Below, in pieces: positions 1-11,248 of a stretch of 64,000 nt of DNA. Both the position numbers and the translations under genes were made by a program. Numbering within the stretch: position 1 is the first letter of the stretch; every line of letters begins with the position of its first letter. The DNA comes from Nelumbo lutea (lineage: Eukaryota; Streptophyta; Magnoliopsida; Proteales; Nelumbonaceae). The notes below the pieces were generated by a model. It did no database searches. It was not told the DNA's origin and saw only the letters and a program-made list of their open reading frames with translations. The stretch lies in contig JAKGHH010000004.1 of NCBI GenBank assembly GCA_022828595.1, positions 57,128,422 to 57,192,421 of the forward strand, in the 5' to 3' direction.

Positions 1-1140
1 CAAATTCGCCCCATGGATGGGTGATCATATCAGCCCACCTCGAAATGGGCTTTTGGCCCATTAAGTGTTTAGTGTCTAATTACTTTCCAATCTGCTGCCC
101 AGTTGGGCTTCTTTGTATGGCGTGGGACCCAAGCATTGATCTACACACCAGCCACATGGGTTCGGCCCAGCCTCTAAAACAAGGCCCAGCCGAATTCACT
201 GAAAAACTCAATGAACCCCTTGAGTCCATCATATGGACCCTATGGGCCCAACACTTACATTAAGTGGTCCCTGGGCCAAGCCATCTTATAAAAACCCAGG
301 GACTGTGGGTAGGTGCAAGATTAGCCCATCAGGTATTATCCTCAATGGTCTTACACTTAACCTCTCAGCTCTTAATGATCAAGCACTGCCCGACAAGAGA
401 GGACCTCTCCCTCGGCTGCAAGGAACAGTGCCGCACTCTCCTCTCACATCGATCCAGGGAATTAAAACCATTTGCAAACAATTCGAAACCGTACATATAT
501 ATATAAATATATTAATTTTGCAAAACAAAATTCCAACGATTGAAATCAACTGCCGGAAGTTTGGTTTCCATCAGAGAGAGTGCATTCCCGATCATTACCC
601 TTTGTCCGACAAAGTGGCTGATTCTGTCACTATGATCACCCACTCAGATGAATTCTCAAACTGCCCCAACATACCCAGGTTTTGATCCCCGCTAAGGATC
701 TCACTGAATGGCATATCAAAGGCAGCCTGATCCAACACCTAGTGAAATGTCATAATCGAGTCTAGGGGTCAGGTGTAACTTTTCAGTTTTGCCCATCTAT
801 CTCTAAGGTCCAGGGCAATACTGGAAATCTGGTCCGGTTCAAGGATTCAAGTAATCCCATACTGCATGTGCCTCGGGTCTTACCCTGATGGCTGAGACAG
901 GCCATCCCAACACTTGGTGGCACACCAGTATCAGCCTTGGCAGGATAAATCTCCCCAGACTTATCCAACGGCTGTGAACATTTAAAACTAACATGAGTCT
1001 CTATAAATGTCCAGTTTTAGGGTTTTACACAGAATTAAACCAAACAACATGAATCAAACATGCACTTTATTTATTTCCACTAAATAACAAAAGTACATCA
1101 AATCAGATTGAAGCTAAGGGCATACAAAAACTGTCTAACA
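1..1140 (-). repeat. Copia-A LTR, reverse orientation, cut by window edge
   Basis: This stretch aligns collinearly with the U3 half of the complete copia-A LTR at 54240-56150. On the minus strand it begins with the family's 5' terminus (TGTTAGACAG, read back from 1140) and continues until the window edge, so about 0.75 kb (R and U5) is missing on the left. It carries the family's 15-bp palindrome at 600-614. Immediately to its right a plus-strand copia gag resumes in mid-codon context, so this LTR (solo LTR or the end of a whole element, undecidable here) inserted into the gag gene of copy A1. The expected target duplication would be GAACT at 1141-1145. Confidence 0.85.
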
Positions 1141-1690
1141 GAACTGATTAGAAAGGATGAGCCTGTAGCTATGCTTGTTGAAGCTAGCAACATACACAAG
1201 AGAAAGAGGAAGGCAAAGAAGCCTCAGAAGAAAGCAACAAAGGGTAAGAAGCAGAAGAAAGACAGCATCGGATGCCTGTCACTTCTGCAAGAAGACCGGC
1301 CACTGGAAAATGAACTGTCCTACCTACCTAGAATCCAAGAGAGGTAATTTTGAAACTTGTGTTATAGAAACCAATCTGTTGGTAGCTTCAGCGTCTTGGT
1401 GTATTGACTCTGGGGCTTCAACTCATGTGTGTAACTCACTGCAGGGGTTCAATGTAAGCAGAAGACTGAGTGAAGGAGAAGTCACACTCTACTTGAGGAC
1501 TACTGCAACTGTTGCAGCCGTGGCCATAGGAACCGTGGAGTTACTTTTTAGAGAAGAAACTATTGTACTGAGAGATTGTCTTTATGTACAAAATTTAAGG
1601 AGAAATTTGATTTTTGTCTCAAAACTATGTGCAGATGGTTATGTTGCTAGAGTACGGTCTCTATGTTCTACATCCTTCTCTAGAAACTAA
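1141..1690 (+). pseudogene. Copia gag C-terminus and protease (copy A1)
   Basis: A lysine-rich gag tail is followed by a zinc knuckle CHFCKKTGHWKMNC (CX2CX4HX4C, about 1284-1325), which binds RNA in the capsid particle. The aspartic protease motif CIDSGASTHV follows near 1400, with the catalytic DSG intact. The frame changes near 1260 between the basic tail and the zinc knuckle. Compared with copy A2, a block of roughly 70 bp is missing near 1645, where the frame breaks again. The start of gag is lost to the LTR at 1-1140. Confidence 0.8.
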
Positions 1691-1699
1691 CATAACCGA

Positions 1700-2585
1700 A
1701 ACTACATCGGCTGAAATCCCCAAGAAGAGAGCCCGTGATATAATTAATCCCACGTGTATGTGGCATTACCGACTTGGCCACATCGGTATTGACTGAATCA
1801 CAAGGTTGGTAAAGGATGGTCCTTTGGATTTTCTAACTGTAGAAGATTTTCCCACCTATGAGCCTTGCCTATAAGGCAAGATGATGAAACGGCCATTTAA
1901 TAGTAAGCCTGAAAGATGTACAAGCACACTTGACCTAATACATACTGATGTATGTGGTCCCCTGAGTGTTAGGACACGAAATCATCACGTGTATTTCATC
2001 ACCTTCACAGATAACTTCTCACGATATGGTTATGTGTACCTAATGAGACACAAGTCTGAATCCTTTGAAAAGTTCAAAGAGTTTAGACAAGAGGTCAAGA
2101 AACAGTCAGGAAGAGAAATTAAGTCCCTTCGATCAGATCGAGGTGGCGAGTATCTCTCTGACGAATTCAGGGACTACTTAAAGAACAATGGGATAATATC
2201 ACAATTAGCTCCTCCTGCTACACCACAACTTAACGATGTTTCAGAGAGGAGGAATAGGACCTTATTGGATATGGTCCAGTCGCTTCTCATACACTCAGAG
2301 TTACCCACATCCTTTTGGGGTTACGCATTAGAGACTACGATTTATGTACTGAATCGGGTTCCAACCAAATCGGTTTCGAATATTCCATATGAACTTTGGA
2401 CCGGAAAGAAACCAAGTGTCAGACACTTGAAGATTTGGGGTTGTCCAGCACACGTTAAAAGAACGAGTGCAGACAAGTTGGAATCCAAGACCAGTCGTTG
2501 CCTATTTGTAGGCTACTCAAAAGGCTCTGTATGTTACCTATTCTATGTTCCAAGTGAGCAGAAAGTATTCTACAGTTCCAAGTAG
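1700..2585 (+). pseudogene. Copia GAG-pre-integrase and integrase (copy A1)
   Basis: The GAG-pre-integrase zinc-binding region (WHYRLGH near 1760) precedes the integrase core. The core keeps the DDE-type residues: D in HTDVCGP (about 1945), D in SDRGGEY (about 2135) and E in SERRNR (about 2240). The enzyme would insert the element's cDNA into the genome. Two in-frame stops interrupt the pre-integrase part (TGA at 1794, TAA near 1873); both correspond to expected Arg and Gln codons after a C-to-T change. The core itself is open from 1881 to 2585. Confidence 0.85.
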
Positions 2586-4352
2586 TGACCGATTACATCC
2601 TGGATACCCATCGTCAGGAAATTGTTCATGATGAGGAGTGCTCAGGAGCAGTGGGAGATGTCCAACAAGTTCCAAGTAGTGACCAACCAAGAAAATCCAC
2701 TTGGGTATCCAAGCCACCAGCCCGTTATGGTTATCACCAGGATAGTTACTTAGTGGAAACCTTGCTAGTGAGGAGGATCCCGTGACTTACGTGGAAGCTA
2801 TGTTGGACATTGATTCCCAGAAGTGGGAGGAGGCCATGAGAGTAGAGATGGACTCAATGGAGACGAATGGAGTCTGGACTCTAGTAGATCCACCCTCCAC
2901 GGTAAAAGCAATCGGTTGCAAATGGATTTACAAGAGGAAGAAGGGCCCCGATGGTAGGGTTGAGACCTTCAAAGCTCGTCTGATGGCGAAAGGGTACACT
3001 CAGAAAGAAGGCATCGATTATGAGGAAACCTTTTCGCCTGTGGCCATGCTTAAATCCATTAGGATCCTGCTAGCTGTCGCAACATACCATGATTATGAGA
3101 TTTGGTAGATGGATGTCAAAACTGCATTCCTGAATGGAGATCTTACTAAAGATATCTATATGCAGCAGCCGCAAGGCTTCATTGTTGCTGGTCAGGAAAA
3201 CATGGTATGTAAACTTAATAGATCCATTTATGGACTTAAGCAAGCTTCTAGAAGTTGGAACATCCGATTTCACTCTGCTATCAAATCGTTTGACTTCGAG
3301 CAGAATCCGGATGAACCCTATGTCTACAGGAAGTATAGTGGAGATAAAGTTACCTTCTTGGTTCTGTATGTAGATGATATTCTACTCATTGGGAATGATG
3401 TAGGAATGTTGACTATGGTCAAAGTATGGCTTTCACAGCAATTCTCCATGAAAGATCTTGGAGAAGCCTCCTATATACTAGGTCTTCGATTCTACAGAGA
3501 TAGATCGAAGCGGATAATAGGATTATCCCAATCTGCCTACATTGACAAAATAGTCAAAAGATACAGCATGAAAAACTCCAAGAAAGGAAATGTTACTTTC
3601 AGGCACAGAGTCACTATCTCCAAGAAGATGTCTCACAAGACTTTTGAGGAGATTGATGGCATGAAAGACGTTCCCTATGCCTCTGTCGTAGGGAGCATCA
3701 TGTATGCCATGTTGTGCACTCGTCCTGACATCGCTCAAGCAGTGAGTGTAGTAAGCAGATTTCAGGCTAACCCAGGGCAGGAGCACTAGACTGCTGTGAA
3801 AAACATACTTAAGTACCTTCGAAGGACAAAAGAGTTTTGTCTAGCATTCGATGGTAACTCACTACAGATCCAAGGGTATATAGATGCCGATTTCCAATCA
3901 GATCCAGATGATAGAAAGTCTACATCTTGATATGTTTTCATGATAGGATCGTGTGCTATTTGCTGAAAAAGCAGCAAACAAGGATCCAATACAAACTCCA
4001 CGACCAAGGCCGAGTACATTGCCATAAGTGAGGCTACCAAAGAAGCCATGTGGATGAAAAAGTCTGTTCACGAGTTGGGAGAAGTTCCGTCCAGCACATC
4101 ACCCTTCCCATTGTTGTGTGACAACAATGGAGCCATTGCTCAGGCTAAGGAGCCACGAGCCCACTCGAAGTTGAAGCACATCGAGAGGAAGTACCATGTA
4201 CTACGGGAGATTGTTGGTAGAGGGGACGTCTTGATTCAGAAGGTAGCGCTAGCGGAAAATGTAGCAAACCCATTGACGAAGCCACCATCACAGAAAGTGT
4301 TTGAGAAACATGTGAAAAGCATGGGACTCCGGCTAGTACCTGATTGGACCTA
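2586..4352 (+). pseudogene. Copia reverse transcriptase and RNase H (copy A1)
   Basis: The copia RT begins with CKWIYKRK (about 2925) and KARLMAKGYTQ, contains MDVKTAFLNGDL (3109) and the catalytic YVDD (about 3370), and is followed by the RNase H region ending with the family's C-terminal PLTKP region near 4290. Stops at 3106 (TAG for Gln), 3787 (TAG for Trp), about 3928 (TGA for Gly) and 3964 (TGA for Trp) break the frame. Domain content and order are complete, so this is an old full-length pol rather than a fragment. Confidence 0.88.
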
Positions 4353-4353
4353 A

Positions 4354-4367
4354 GTGCATGTGGGAGC
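4354..4367 (+). other. Polypurine tract of copia-A copy A1
   Basis: A purine-rich run (gtgcatgtgggagc) lies directly before the LTR terminus TGTTAG at 4368. Its place and composition fit the plus-strand primer site for reverse transcription. Copy A2 has the equivalent tract on the minus strand at 27366-27379. Confidence 0.7.
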
Positions 4368-6250
4368 TGTTAGACAGTTTTGTATGCCCTTAGCTTCAAT
4401 CAAAATTATGTACTTTATGAGTTTATTATAAATGAATAAAAGTGCATATTCGATTCATGCTCCCTTGGCATGTTTCTGTGTAATACCCTTAAACTAGACC
4501 CTTAATGAGACTCGTGTTAGTTTAGAATGTTCACAGCCAGTGGGTCGGTCTAGGGAGACCTATCCTGACAAGACTGACACTATGGTGCCACCAAGTCGTT
4601 GGGGTGGCCTGTCTCATCTACCAGGGTGAGACCCTAGGCACATACAGTGTAGGATTAATTGAATCTTTGGACTGGACCAGATTTTTAGTATTGCCTAGGA
4701 CCTTGGAGATTGATGGGCAAAACTAGAAAGTTACACCAGACCCTTAGACTCGATTATGATACTGCACTGGGTGTCGGATTAGGTTGTTTTTGATGTACCA
4801 ATCAGTAAGATCCTTAGCAGGGGCCAAAACCTGGATATGTTGGGACAGTCTGAGAATTCATCGGAGTGGGTGATCATAGTGACAGGATCAGCTCCTTTGT
4901 CGGACAAAGGTAATGACCGGGGATGCACTCTCATTGAGGGAAACCAAGACTGTCGGCAGCCAATTTCAACCATTGAGATTTGTTCTGCAAAATATATTTT
5001 ATATCAAATATAATAGTATATATATTATATACTATATATAATATAGTATATAATATTATACTGTTCCTTGCAGCCGAGGGAGAGGTCATCTCTTATCGGG
5101 TAGTTTATGATCATTATGGGCTGAGAGGTTAAGTGTAAGACCATTGTAGATTATACCTGATGGGATAATCTTGCATCTGCCCACAGTCCTTGGGTGTTAC
5201 AAGGTGGCTTGGGCCAGGGACCACTTAGGGTAAGTGGTGCACTATCCATAACAGTGTATTCGACCAAGCTTTGTAACAAAGGTTGGGCTGAACCCATGTG
5301 GCTGATGTGTAGATCAATGTTTGGATCCCAAGCCATACAAGGAAGCCCAACTGGGCAGCAATTTGGAAGGCTAAGTGAATACATAACCTTAAATGGGCCT
5401 TAAGCCCATTTCGAACTGGGCTAATTTGATTAGTCACTTAAAGGGGCGAATTCTGAGATGGATCAGCTAATGGGATTGGGCCCAGACCCTATCCACTTAG
5501 AGAGTCCAATATCTAAATAAGATTTAGATCTGGAAGCCTCCTAATTAGAATAGGAGATGGCTGATCTGACCTGCAGATAAGATAAGGGTTATCCCTTACC
5601 ACTTAAAGGGACTTCTAATCCAAATATGATTTGGATCTCCAACTCCTAATGGGATTAGGAGTTGATCCCTTTGAGATTATAAAAGGAGAAGGGGGTGGCA
5701 GCCTTTAGACATGCAAACAATACACATTCTTGTCTTCAGAGTTGAAATCACAAGAAGAGAGAATCTGCACCCTACAAATACTCTCTTGTCGCCTCCTTCC
5801 TTCAGTCGCCGCCTCCAGTAGTTCGATCTCCAATTCTTGGGAGAAATCAAGATTTGATCTTGATACCAATCTTTTGGAGAAAATATTCGTTGGACTTGTA
5901 TTCACAAGTCGTCCAGTTGATTCTTGCGAAGGGTCAAGTTCTTTTGGAAGAACACTGCTAATTCTCCTCCACCCTGCACTGCGCCATCTTCAGTGGGAGT
6001 AGATTTTGGATCCTTCCTTCGGCGTGAACACCTCCGTTGGGAGATACTGCTTCTCCGTATCAGGTATAATTCCTCCTTACTCCTTTTGGTTCAGATCTGG
6101 TTCAGTTTATAGTTCAAGAATGATCCTTGAAAATATGATTTTCTAAATAGGGAATTCGATTCCCAGTTGAAGGGAGAGAAAAAATTTTGAAATTCGCCCC
6201 CTTATTCCGCAATCTTTGGGCGTCCATGTAATGGATATCCTATCCCTTCA
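4368..6250 (+). repeat. Copia-A 3' LTR (copy A1), about 1.88 kb
   Basis: It starts TGTTAGACAG and ends CCCTTCA, giving the TG...CA ends of LTRs. Its full length matches the solo LTR at 54240-56150. The U3 part holds an AT-rich variable run near 5005-5060 and the palindrome CTTTGTCGGACAAAG at 4895-4909. A TATA box lies at 5678. The right border falls exactly at the gypsy gag sequence that resumes at 6251. Confidence 0.9.
5678..5684 (+). promoter_or_regulatory. TATA box of copia-A LTR
   Basis: TATAAAA lies about 570 bp before the LTR 3' end, upstream of a purine-rich leader start. The equivalent TATA is conserved in other copies (TATATAAG at 40602-40609; reverse near 54775), which supports a real LTR promoter marking the U3/R boundary. 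Confidence 0.6.
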
Positions 6251-6887
6251 CATTCAGAATTACATCAAGTGGTTTAATGACGCTTGTTTGCAGATACCCG
6301 ACCTGGACCCCGCAGTTTGCCTCACCGCAGCCAAGCGAAGTATCACCCACAAAGAGTTCAAGTGGCAGGTAGTTTGTCAATCAACCCAAAACCGTGACCG
6401 AGTTCCTCAAGCTAGCGGATCAGTTCATAGGGACGGAGGAAGAAATCAACCAGAAGGATGAGCGGGCCCCTAAGAAAAGAAAGAGGGAACCAGAGCCCCC
6501 AGCCCAAGGATACAGTAGGAAGAAAAAGGACCAAGATCGGGGGGCAAAGCCAAATCAGCCCTTCCGAGCACCAGCAGCAGAAAGGGACTACACGCCCCTC
6601 AACAAAAAGCAGGCTGAGATCCTCATGGCGATCAAGGATGCTTCATACGTGAAGTGGCCTCCTCGGCTGAAGATGACCCTAATGTTAGAAATAAAAATTT
6701 GTATTGTAGTTTTCATAAAGATCACAGTCATAGCACCGAAAGTTGTAAAAACCTCTGCGATGAGATAGAAGAACTCATCCATCGCGGATATCTGAGAAAT
6801 TTTGTACAAAGCAATAATAATAATAAAGCAGGTCAGCTAGGGGAGCAGAGTAGAGACGCTCCCGAGTCCAGAAGGCAAGCGAAATAG
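6251..6887 (+). pseudogene. Tat-type gag C-terminal part (Gypsy-1)
   Basis: The capsid-like region (IQNYIKWFNDACLQIP) starts right after the copia insertion. It is followed by a basic, charged stretch and a zinc-finger-like motif YCSFHKDHSHSTESC (about 6695-6740), which precedes the DEIEELIHRGYL segment usual in Tat gag proteins. At least two frameshifts (near 6370 and 6660) separate these blocks. The N-terminal part is off the window. Confidence 0.75.
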
Positions 6888-6956
6888 CCATAGAAGCAGC
6901 CCTCCGAAGAGAGACCAGTTCGGGGGACCATCCACGTCATAGTTGGAGGTTCGATT

Positions 6957-7429
6957 GTGGCAGGCTGCACCTCAGCTGCAGCTCATGCATCAACTCGCGA
7001 GGCCGCCAAGGAAGAACAGAAGCCCCCAAAGCGGCCAAGGATGGAAGACTCCATCTTCTTCTCAGAAGACGATGCACACGGGGTCAACTACCCCCATGAT
7101 GGCGTGCTCATCATAAAGGTGAAGATCAAGGACTTCGAAGTCAGGCGCATCCTCGTCGACTCAGGCAGCTCAGCGGACATCCTCTTCAAAGCAACCTTCG
7201 ACCAACTTCAGCTCCAAGAGAGTGACCTAAAGCCTGCAAACACTCCTCTGGTAGGCTTCAACGGAGAGGAAGTCAGGCCCCTAGGAAGGATTACAGTACC
7301 TGTGAAGGTCGGCACTTGGCCTAGCATAATGAGGCTCAACCATGATTTCTTAGTGGTCGTAACCCCCTCCCAGTATAATGCCATAGTAGGTCAGCCGATT
7401 ACACATGCCTTATGGGTTGTGGTGTCCAC
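6957..7429 (+). pseudogene. Gypsy-type aspartic protease (Gypsy-1), interrupted
   Basis: The reading frame holds the protease active site VDSGSSADIL near 7155-7185 and the downstream YNAIVGQP segment. The frame runs straight into the solo LTR at 7430 and continues beyond it at 8988 (TYYLAMKFPTDF), so the interruption is an insertion, not the protein's end. A polar linker with one TGA (9037) then leads to the RT. Confidence 0.82.
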
Positions 7430-8982
7430 TGATGAACATACAATTTATCTATAATTTATGAGGTCTTTGCATGGATTTTTATGTCATTTTTATTTAATTT
7501 TGCCCTAATTTAGTTTAATGAAAAGAAAAGATTTCAGGGGTAATTAATCCAAGAAAAAGAAAGAAAAAATGCAAGAAAAGAAGGTTCAAAAAGACCAATT
7601 TCAGCCCAGCCCGGTTGTGAAAGCAAGAGAGAGCACTTCGGCCAAAGAAGAACAAGTTGATTCCTTGAAAAAACCCAAGAAAAGAAAGCCTAGCAAAGAG
7701 TAAAATTCAGCCCAGTAGAGCAGGCCCATTCTCAGCCCAAAAGAGCAGCCTAGAGTGTAGTTATCATGTGCTAAGAAGGAGCCTAAGTGCAGCCCAAATA
7801 GCAGCCCAAAGAGCTAGGGGTGGCAACTCTTAAATGGCTTTCAAGAGAACTATAGAAAGTTAAAGAAGGGGGTGTAATACACCCCATTCTAGAGGCTTCA
7901 GGAAGGGGCAAAAGCCCCCTTGAAAATCTATATAAGGAGGCTTATAGAAGTGGGGAAGGTGTTCAATTGCTTGAGAGAAAGGCTCTCCCAAGAGAAGGAA
8001 GAGAAGAAGGGTTAGGCGCAAGGAAGAAGAAGAAGAAGGGGCTGAAGGAGTTCAAGTCAAGCTAGCAAGAAGAGAATGTGAGTTCGAAATTGGGGGTTTT
8101 TGATTTAGAGATCTATTGTAATCATTCTATTCTAGTTTCATTTTCCTTTGATTTGAATTCAGCTTTCTTATCGTAAATTTTTTCTCCCTCTTCCATTCTT
8201 TCTTGATGTATTTAAGTTTGTAAAATTTCAGATCAGCAATCAAATTCTTTTTGATTCATTCGAATGGTCGTGAATTGTACTTGAAGTTTCTTGAATAGGG
8301 GTTAAATTGTAGATTAATTCGGCCAATTAACTTTCAAAACTCAGATCTGAGATTGCAAGATCTGAATTGCTTGAAAGAGAATTCAGCTCTGCAAATTTCA
8401 GATTGGCCGAATTAATCTAAAGCTTGGAATTCTTAGAGTGCTTGAGAAAGACGCTAGGAATTCAGATCTACTATTCATGAACTGGATTGGATGCAAGGTT
8501 AGAGATTACTTGCACAATTCAGTTGGTGATCAATTCAGATTTGAATTGATGCCTTAGAAGTGTTTGAATAAATGCATGCATGGGATTAGATCCTTGATAG
8601 AGATATGGGGATCATCACTCATGCATAGGATGAACATGCACTCGAAAGAGGCTGTTCATGACCTTGGGTTTTCACCAAACCAAGGCTTAATCACAATCTA
8701 TTCGAATGATTCAACTTAATTGATTGCTGAATTCTGAGATTAACATTAACTGCTTACTCTTCTAACCTGAATTGAAGGCAATTGGGCCAATAATTTAGAT
8801 AGATTTTAAGTTAAACTTTTTAGCTTTTGAATAAAGTTTTGATTTATTGTTGATCAAATAAGAAGTGCGTAGTTTAGTATTGTTAATTGTTTCCTAAATC
8901 CTCGTGGGAACGATACTTCACTCACTACTTTATTACTTGAGCGGCTAGTGCACTAGCTAGTGTCACAATGAGCCACACATCA
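7430..8982 (+). mobile_element. Solo LTR (family LTR-C), perfect TSD TCCAC
   Basis: The 1553-bp insert starts TGATGAAC, ends CACATCA and is flanked by TCCAC at 7425-7429 and 8983-8987. Removing it and one TSD restores an uninterrupted protease/linker frame. A TATA box is at 7929-7937. The 3' end carries the cctcgtgggaacgat motif also seen in the Athila-like LTRs here, so it is probably from a related gypsy family. No internal region remains: it is a solo LTR left by LTR-LTR recombination. It shows no coding capacity. Confidence 0.92.
7929..7937 (+). promoter_or_regulatory. TATA box of LTR-C
   Basis: TATATAAGG lies about 500 bp into the LTR and is followed by a purine-rich transcript start region, the usual U3/R layout. 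Confidence 0.5.
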
Positions 8983-8987
8983 TCCAC

Positions 8988-10180
8988 CTACTACTTGGCC
9001 ATGAAATTCCCCACGGACTTCAGAATCGGGATAGCGTGAGGTGACCAGCTTGAGTCTTGCAAGTGCTACGTTGCCACCCTCAAAGGGAAATCCAAAGTGA
9101 TTGATGACCTTGAGCTGGAGCGACCTACGGAGCAGAGCGAGGAGCGAGCTATGCCCATAGAAGAGACTGTCTCCATCCCAACCTCGACAGAGGACCCAGC
9201 CCGATCGCTTCAGATCAGTTCTTCCCATGAGGAGCCTCTGTGATCTAAACTGGTACGTTTTTTACTTGAAATTTTAGATGTTTTTGCATGGTCAGCGGCA
9301 GAAATGCCCGACATAGACCCTAGCATTATAAATCATAAGCTTAATATTGATCCTGTAGTTAGGCCCGTTAGACAGAAGAAACTCAACCTAGCCCCAGAGC
9401 GATAGAGGGCAGTCAACGAGGAGGTCGGGAAGCTCCTTGCAGCCGATTTCATCAGGGAAGTCCTTTACCCAAGCTAGGTGGCCAACCCCATTATTGTGAA
9501 AAAGGCTAATGGTAAATGGTGCATGTGCGTCAACTACACTGACCTGAATCGAGCTTGCCCAAAGAACCGCTTCCCGCCTCCTAAGATTGACCATTTGGTG
9601 GATGCGACCTCGGGGCATGAGTTGTTGAGCTTTCAGATGCTTACTCGGGCTACAACCAAAACAGGATGGACTGGCAGATGAAAAAAAGACTGCCTTCATA
9701 ACCGAGCTTGGCCTGTACTGCTACAAGGTCATGCCCTTTGGGCTAAAAAATGTCAGGGCAACCTTTCAAAGACTTGTAAATAAACTGTTTGAGCCATTGA
9801 TTGACCAAAAAGTAGAATGTTATGTAGACGACATGGTCGTCAAAACCGAGTTTTCATGCGACTTAATACAAGACTTGCATTTAGTTTTTGAAATCCTACG
9901 TAGATTTAATATGAAGTTGAACCCGAATAAGTGTGTCTTTGGCGCCACCTCGGGTAAATTCCTGGGATACATTGTTAACCGGCACGGCATTGAAGCCAAC
10001 CCGGACAAAATAAAGGCCATCCTACACATGAGACCACCCCGGAAAATGAAGGAGGTTCAGAGATTGAATGGCAGAATAGCTGCTCTAAACCGCTTCATGT
10101 CCAAGTCAGCAAACCGCTGCCTACCTTTCTTCAAGGCAATTAAAAGAAAAGGGTTTGAATGGACCCAAGATTGTTAGCTC
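8988..10180 (+). pseudogene. Gypsy reverse transcriptase (Gypsy-1)
   Basis: After the linker, the RT shows NPIIVKKANGKWCMCVNYTD (about 9484), the palm segment MPFGLKNVRATFQRL (9731) and the catalytic CYVDDMVVK (about 9822), then GYIVNRHGIEANPDKI. It would copy element RNA into DNA. One frameshift lies near 9640. Stops at 9037 (TGA), 9403 (TAG), 9475 (TAG) and 10175 (TAG) correspond to expected Arg, Gln, Trp and Gln codons. Confidence 0.88.
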
Positions 10181-11248
10181 ATGTTTGATGAGCTAAAAAA
10201 GTACCTCGCTAGCATGTCGGTCTTAACCCGACCTAAAGAGGGTGATGTTTTAGATCGGTACCTCTCAGCAAGTGATGAAGTGGTCAGCTCGGTACTAATA
10301 AAAGAAGTAGATCGGGTCCAACGACCTATCTACTATGTTTGTAAAGTGTTGCAGGGAGCAGAGACAAGATATCTGGAGATAGAAAAGCTGGCCTATGAAT
10401 TGGTTATTGCAGCCTGAAAGCTCCATCCGTACTTTCAAGCTTATATTGTTATCCTCCTCACCAAAAAACCTCTGAGGCAAGTCCTACTCAAGTCCGAGGT
10501 CTCTAGTCGACTAATGAAGTGGGTCGTTGAGCTCAGTGAGTACGACCTCCAATACAAGCCATGAACTGCTATTAAGGCCCAAGCCTTAGCAAACTTCGTC
10601 GCAGAGTGCACTTTCAGCTCCAAAGTCCCCAAGTCGGTTGAGCATGACGCCCCTAGTTCGGGCGAGCCCGGAGCTCCCAGGCCGGTTGAGTCTGAGCATC
10701 GTGAGGTAGCATCCAGTACAGTATCTCTCCTAATTAGGCCAAGCACGAATTGGGATGAGGAGCCCTGGATCCTTCACGTAGATGGCTCCTCAAACCAGTA
10801 GGGTAGCAGAGCCAAAATAGTTCTGCATGGCCCAAGTGGCACAAAACTGGAGTACGCACTGCGCTTCGAGTTCGTGGCATCCAACAATGAAGCAGAGTAC
10901 GAAGTGTTGATAGCCGAGCTAGCTTTAGCCAAAGAAATGAACGCCAAGCACATTATCATCTGCAGCGATTCCCAGCTCATGGTTAATCAGGTCACAGGAG
11001 AATACGAAGCTCGTGAACCGACTATGATTGCCTACTTAGCCAAAGTAAGAGTGGCTCTGCTCAACTTCCAGTCACACTTCATCAGGCAAGTCCCGAGGTC
11101 GGAGAACACTGAGGTCGATGCCCTGTCCCGGTTAGCCAGCACCAGTGATAACACCATGAGAACCGTGTACATAGAGAACCTGCCTCAGCCTAGCATTCTC
11201 AGGGGGGCAGAGGTGGTCGTTCCTGTCAGTCAAGTAGAGCTGAGCTAG
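10181..11248 (+). pseudogene. RNase H and second, archaeal-type RNase H (Gypsy-1)
   Basis: The first RNase H domain follows the RT (RYLEIEKLAYELV near 10370, ending LSEYDLQYKP near 10555). A second RNase H begins at ILHVDGSSNQ (about 10770) with FVASNNEAEYE (about 10872) and CSDSQLMVNQV (about 10962). This double arrangement is a hallmark of Tat-lineage gypsy elements. Stops at 10415, 10562, 10799 and 11246 interrupt it, each one transition from a sense codon. Confidence 0.85.

Larger units (their letters stand above)
1141..6250 (+). mobile_element. Copia-A copy A1, Ty1/copia LTR retrotransposon, 5' part missing
   Basis: The order gag zinc knuckle, protease, integrase, reverse transcriptase, RNase H and 3' LTR on the plus strand is the Ty1/copia order. 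The 5' LTR, leader and gag N-terminus lie left of the window, beyond the LTR inserted at 1-1140. The right end (CCCTTCA at 6244-6250) abuts the gag gene of a Tat-type gypsy element, so A1 inserted into that gag. The right flank CATTC (6251-6255) is the predicted target duplication. Frameshifts and stops break every domain, so the copy is dead. I do not assign it to a named copia lineage; that needs an RT tree. Confidence 0.85.

Noticed and set aside
233..685. Plus-strand frame of 150 codons in the first LTR
   Set aside because: It lies in copia-A U3 sequence and is not kept open in the other LTR copies.
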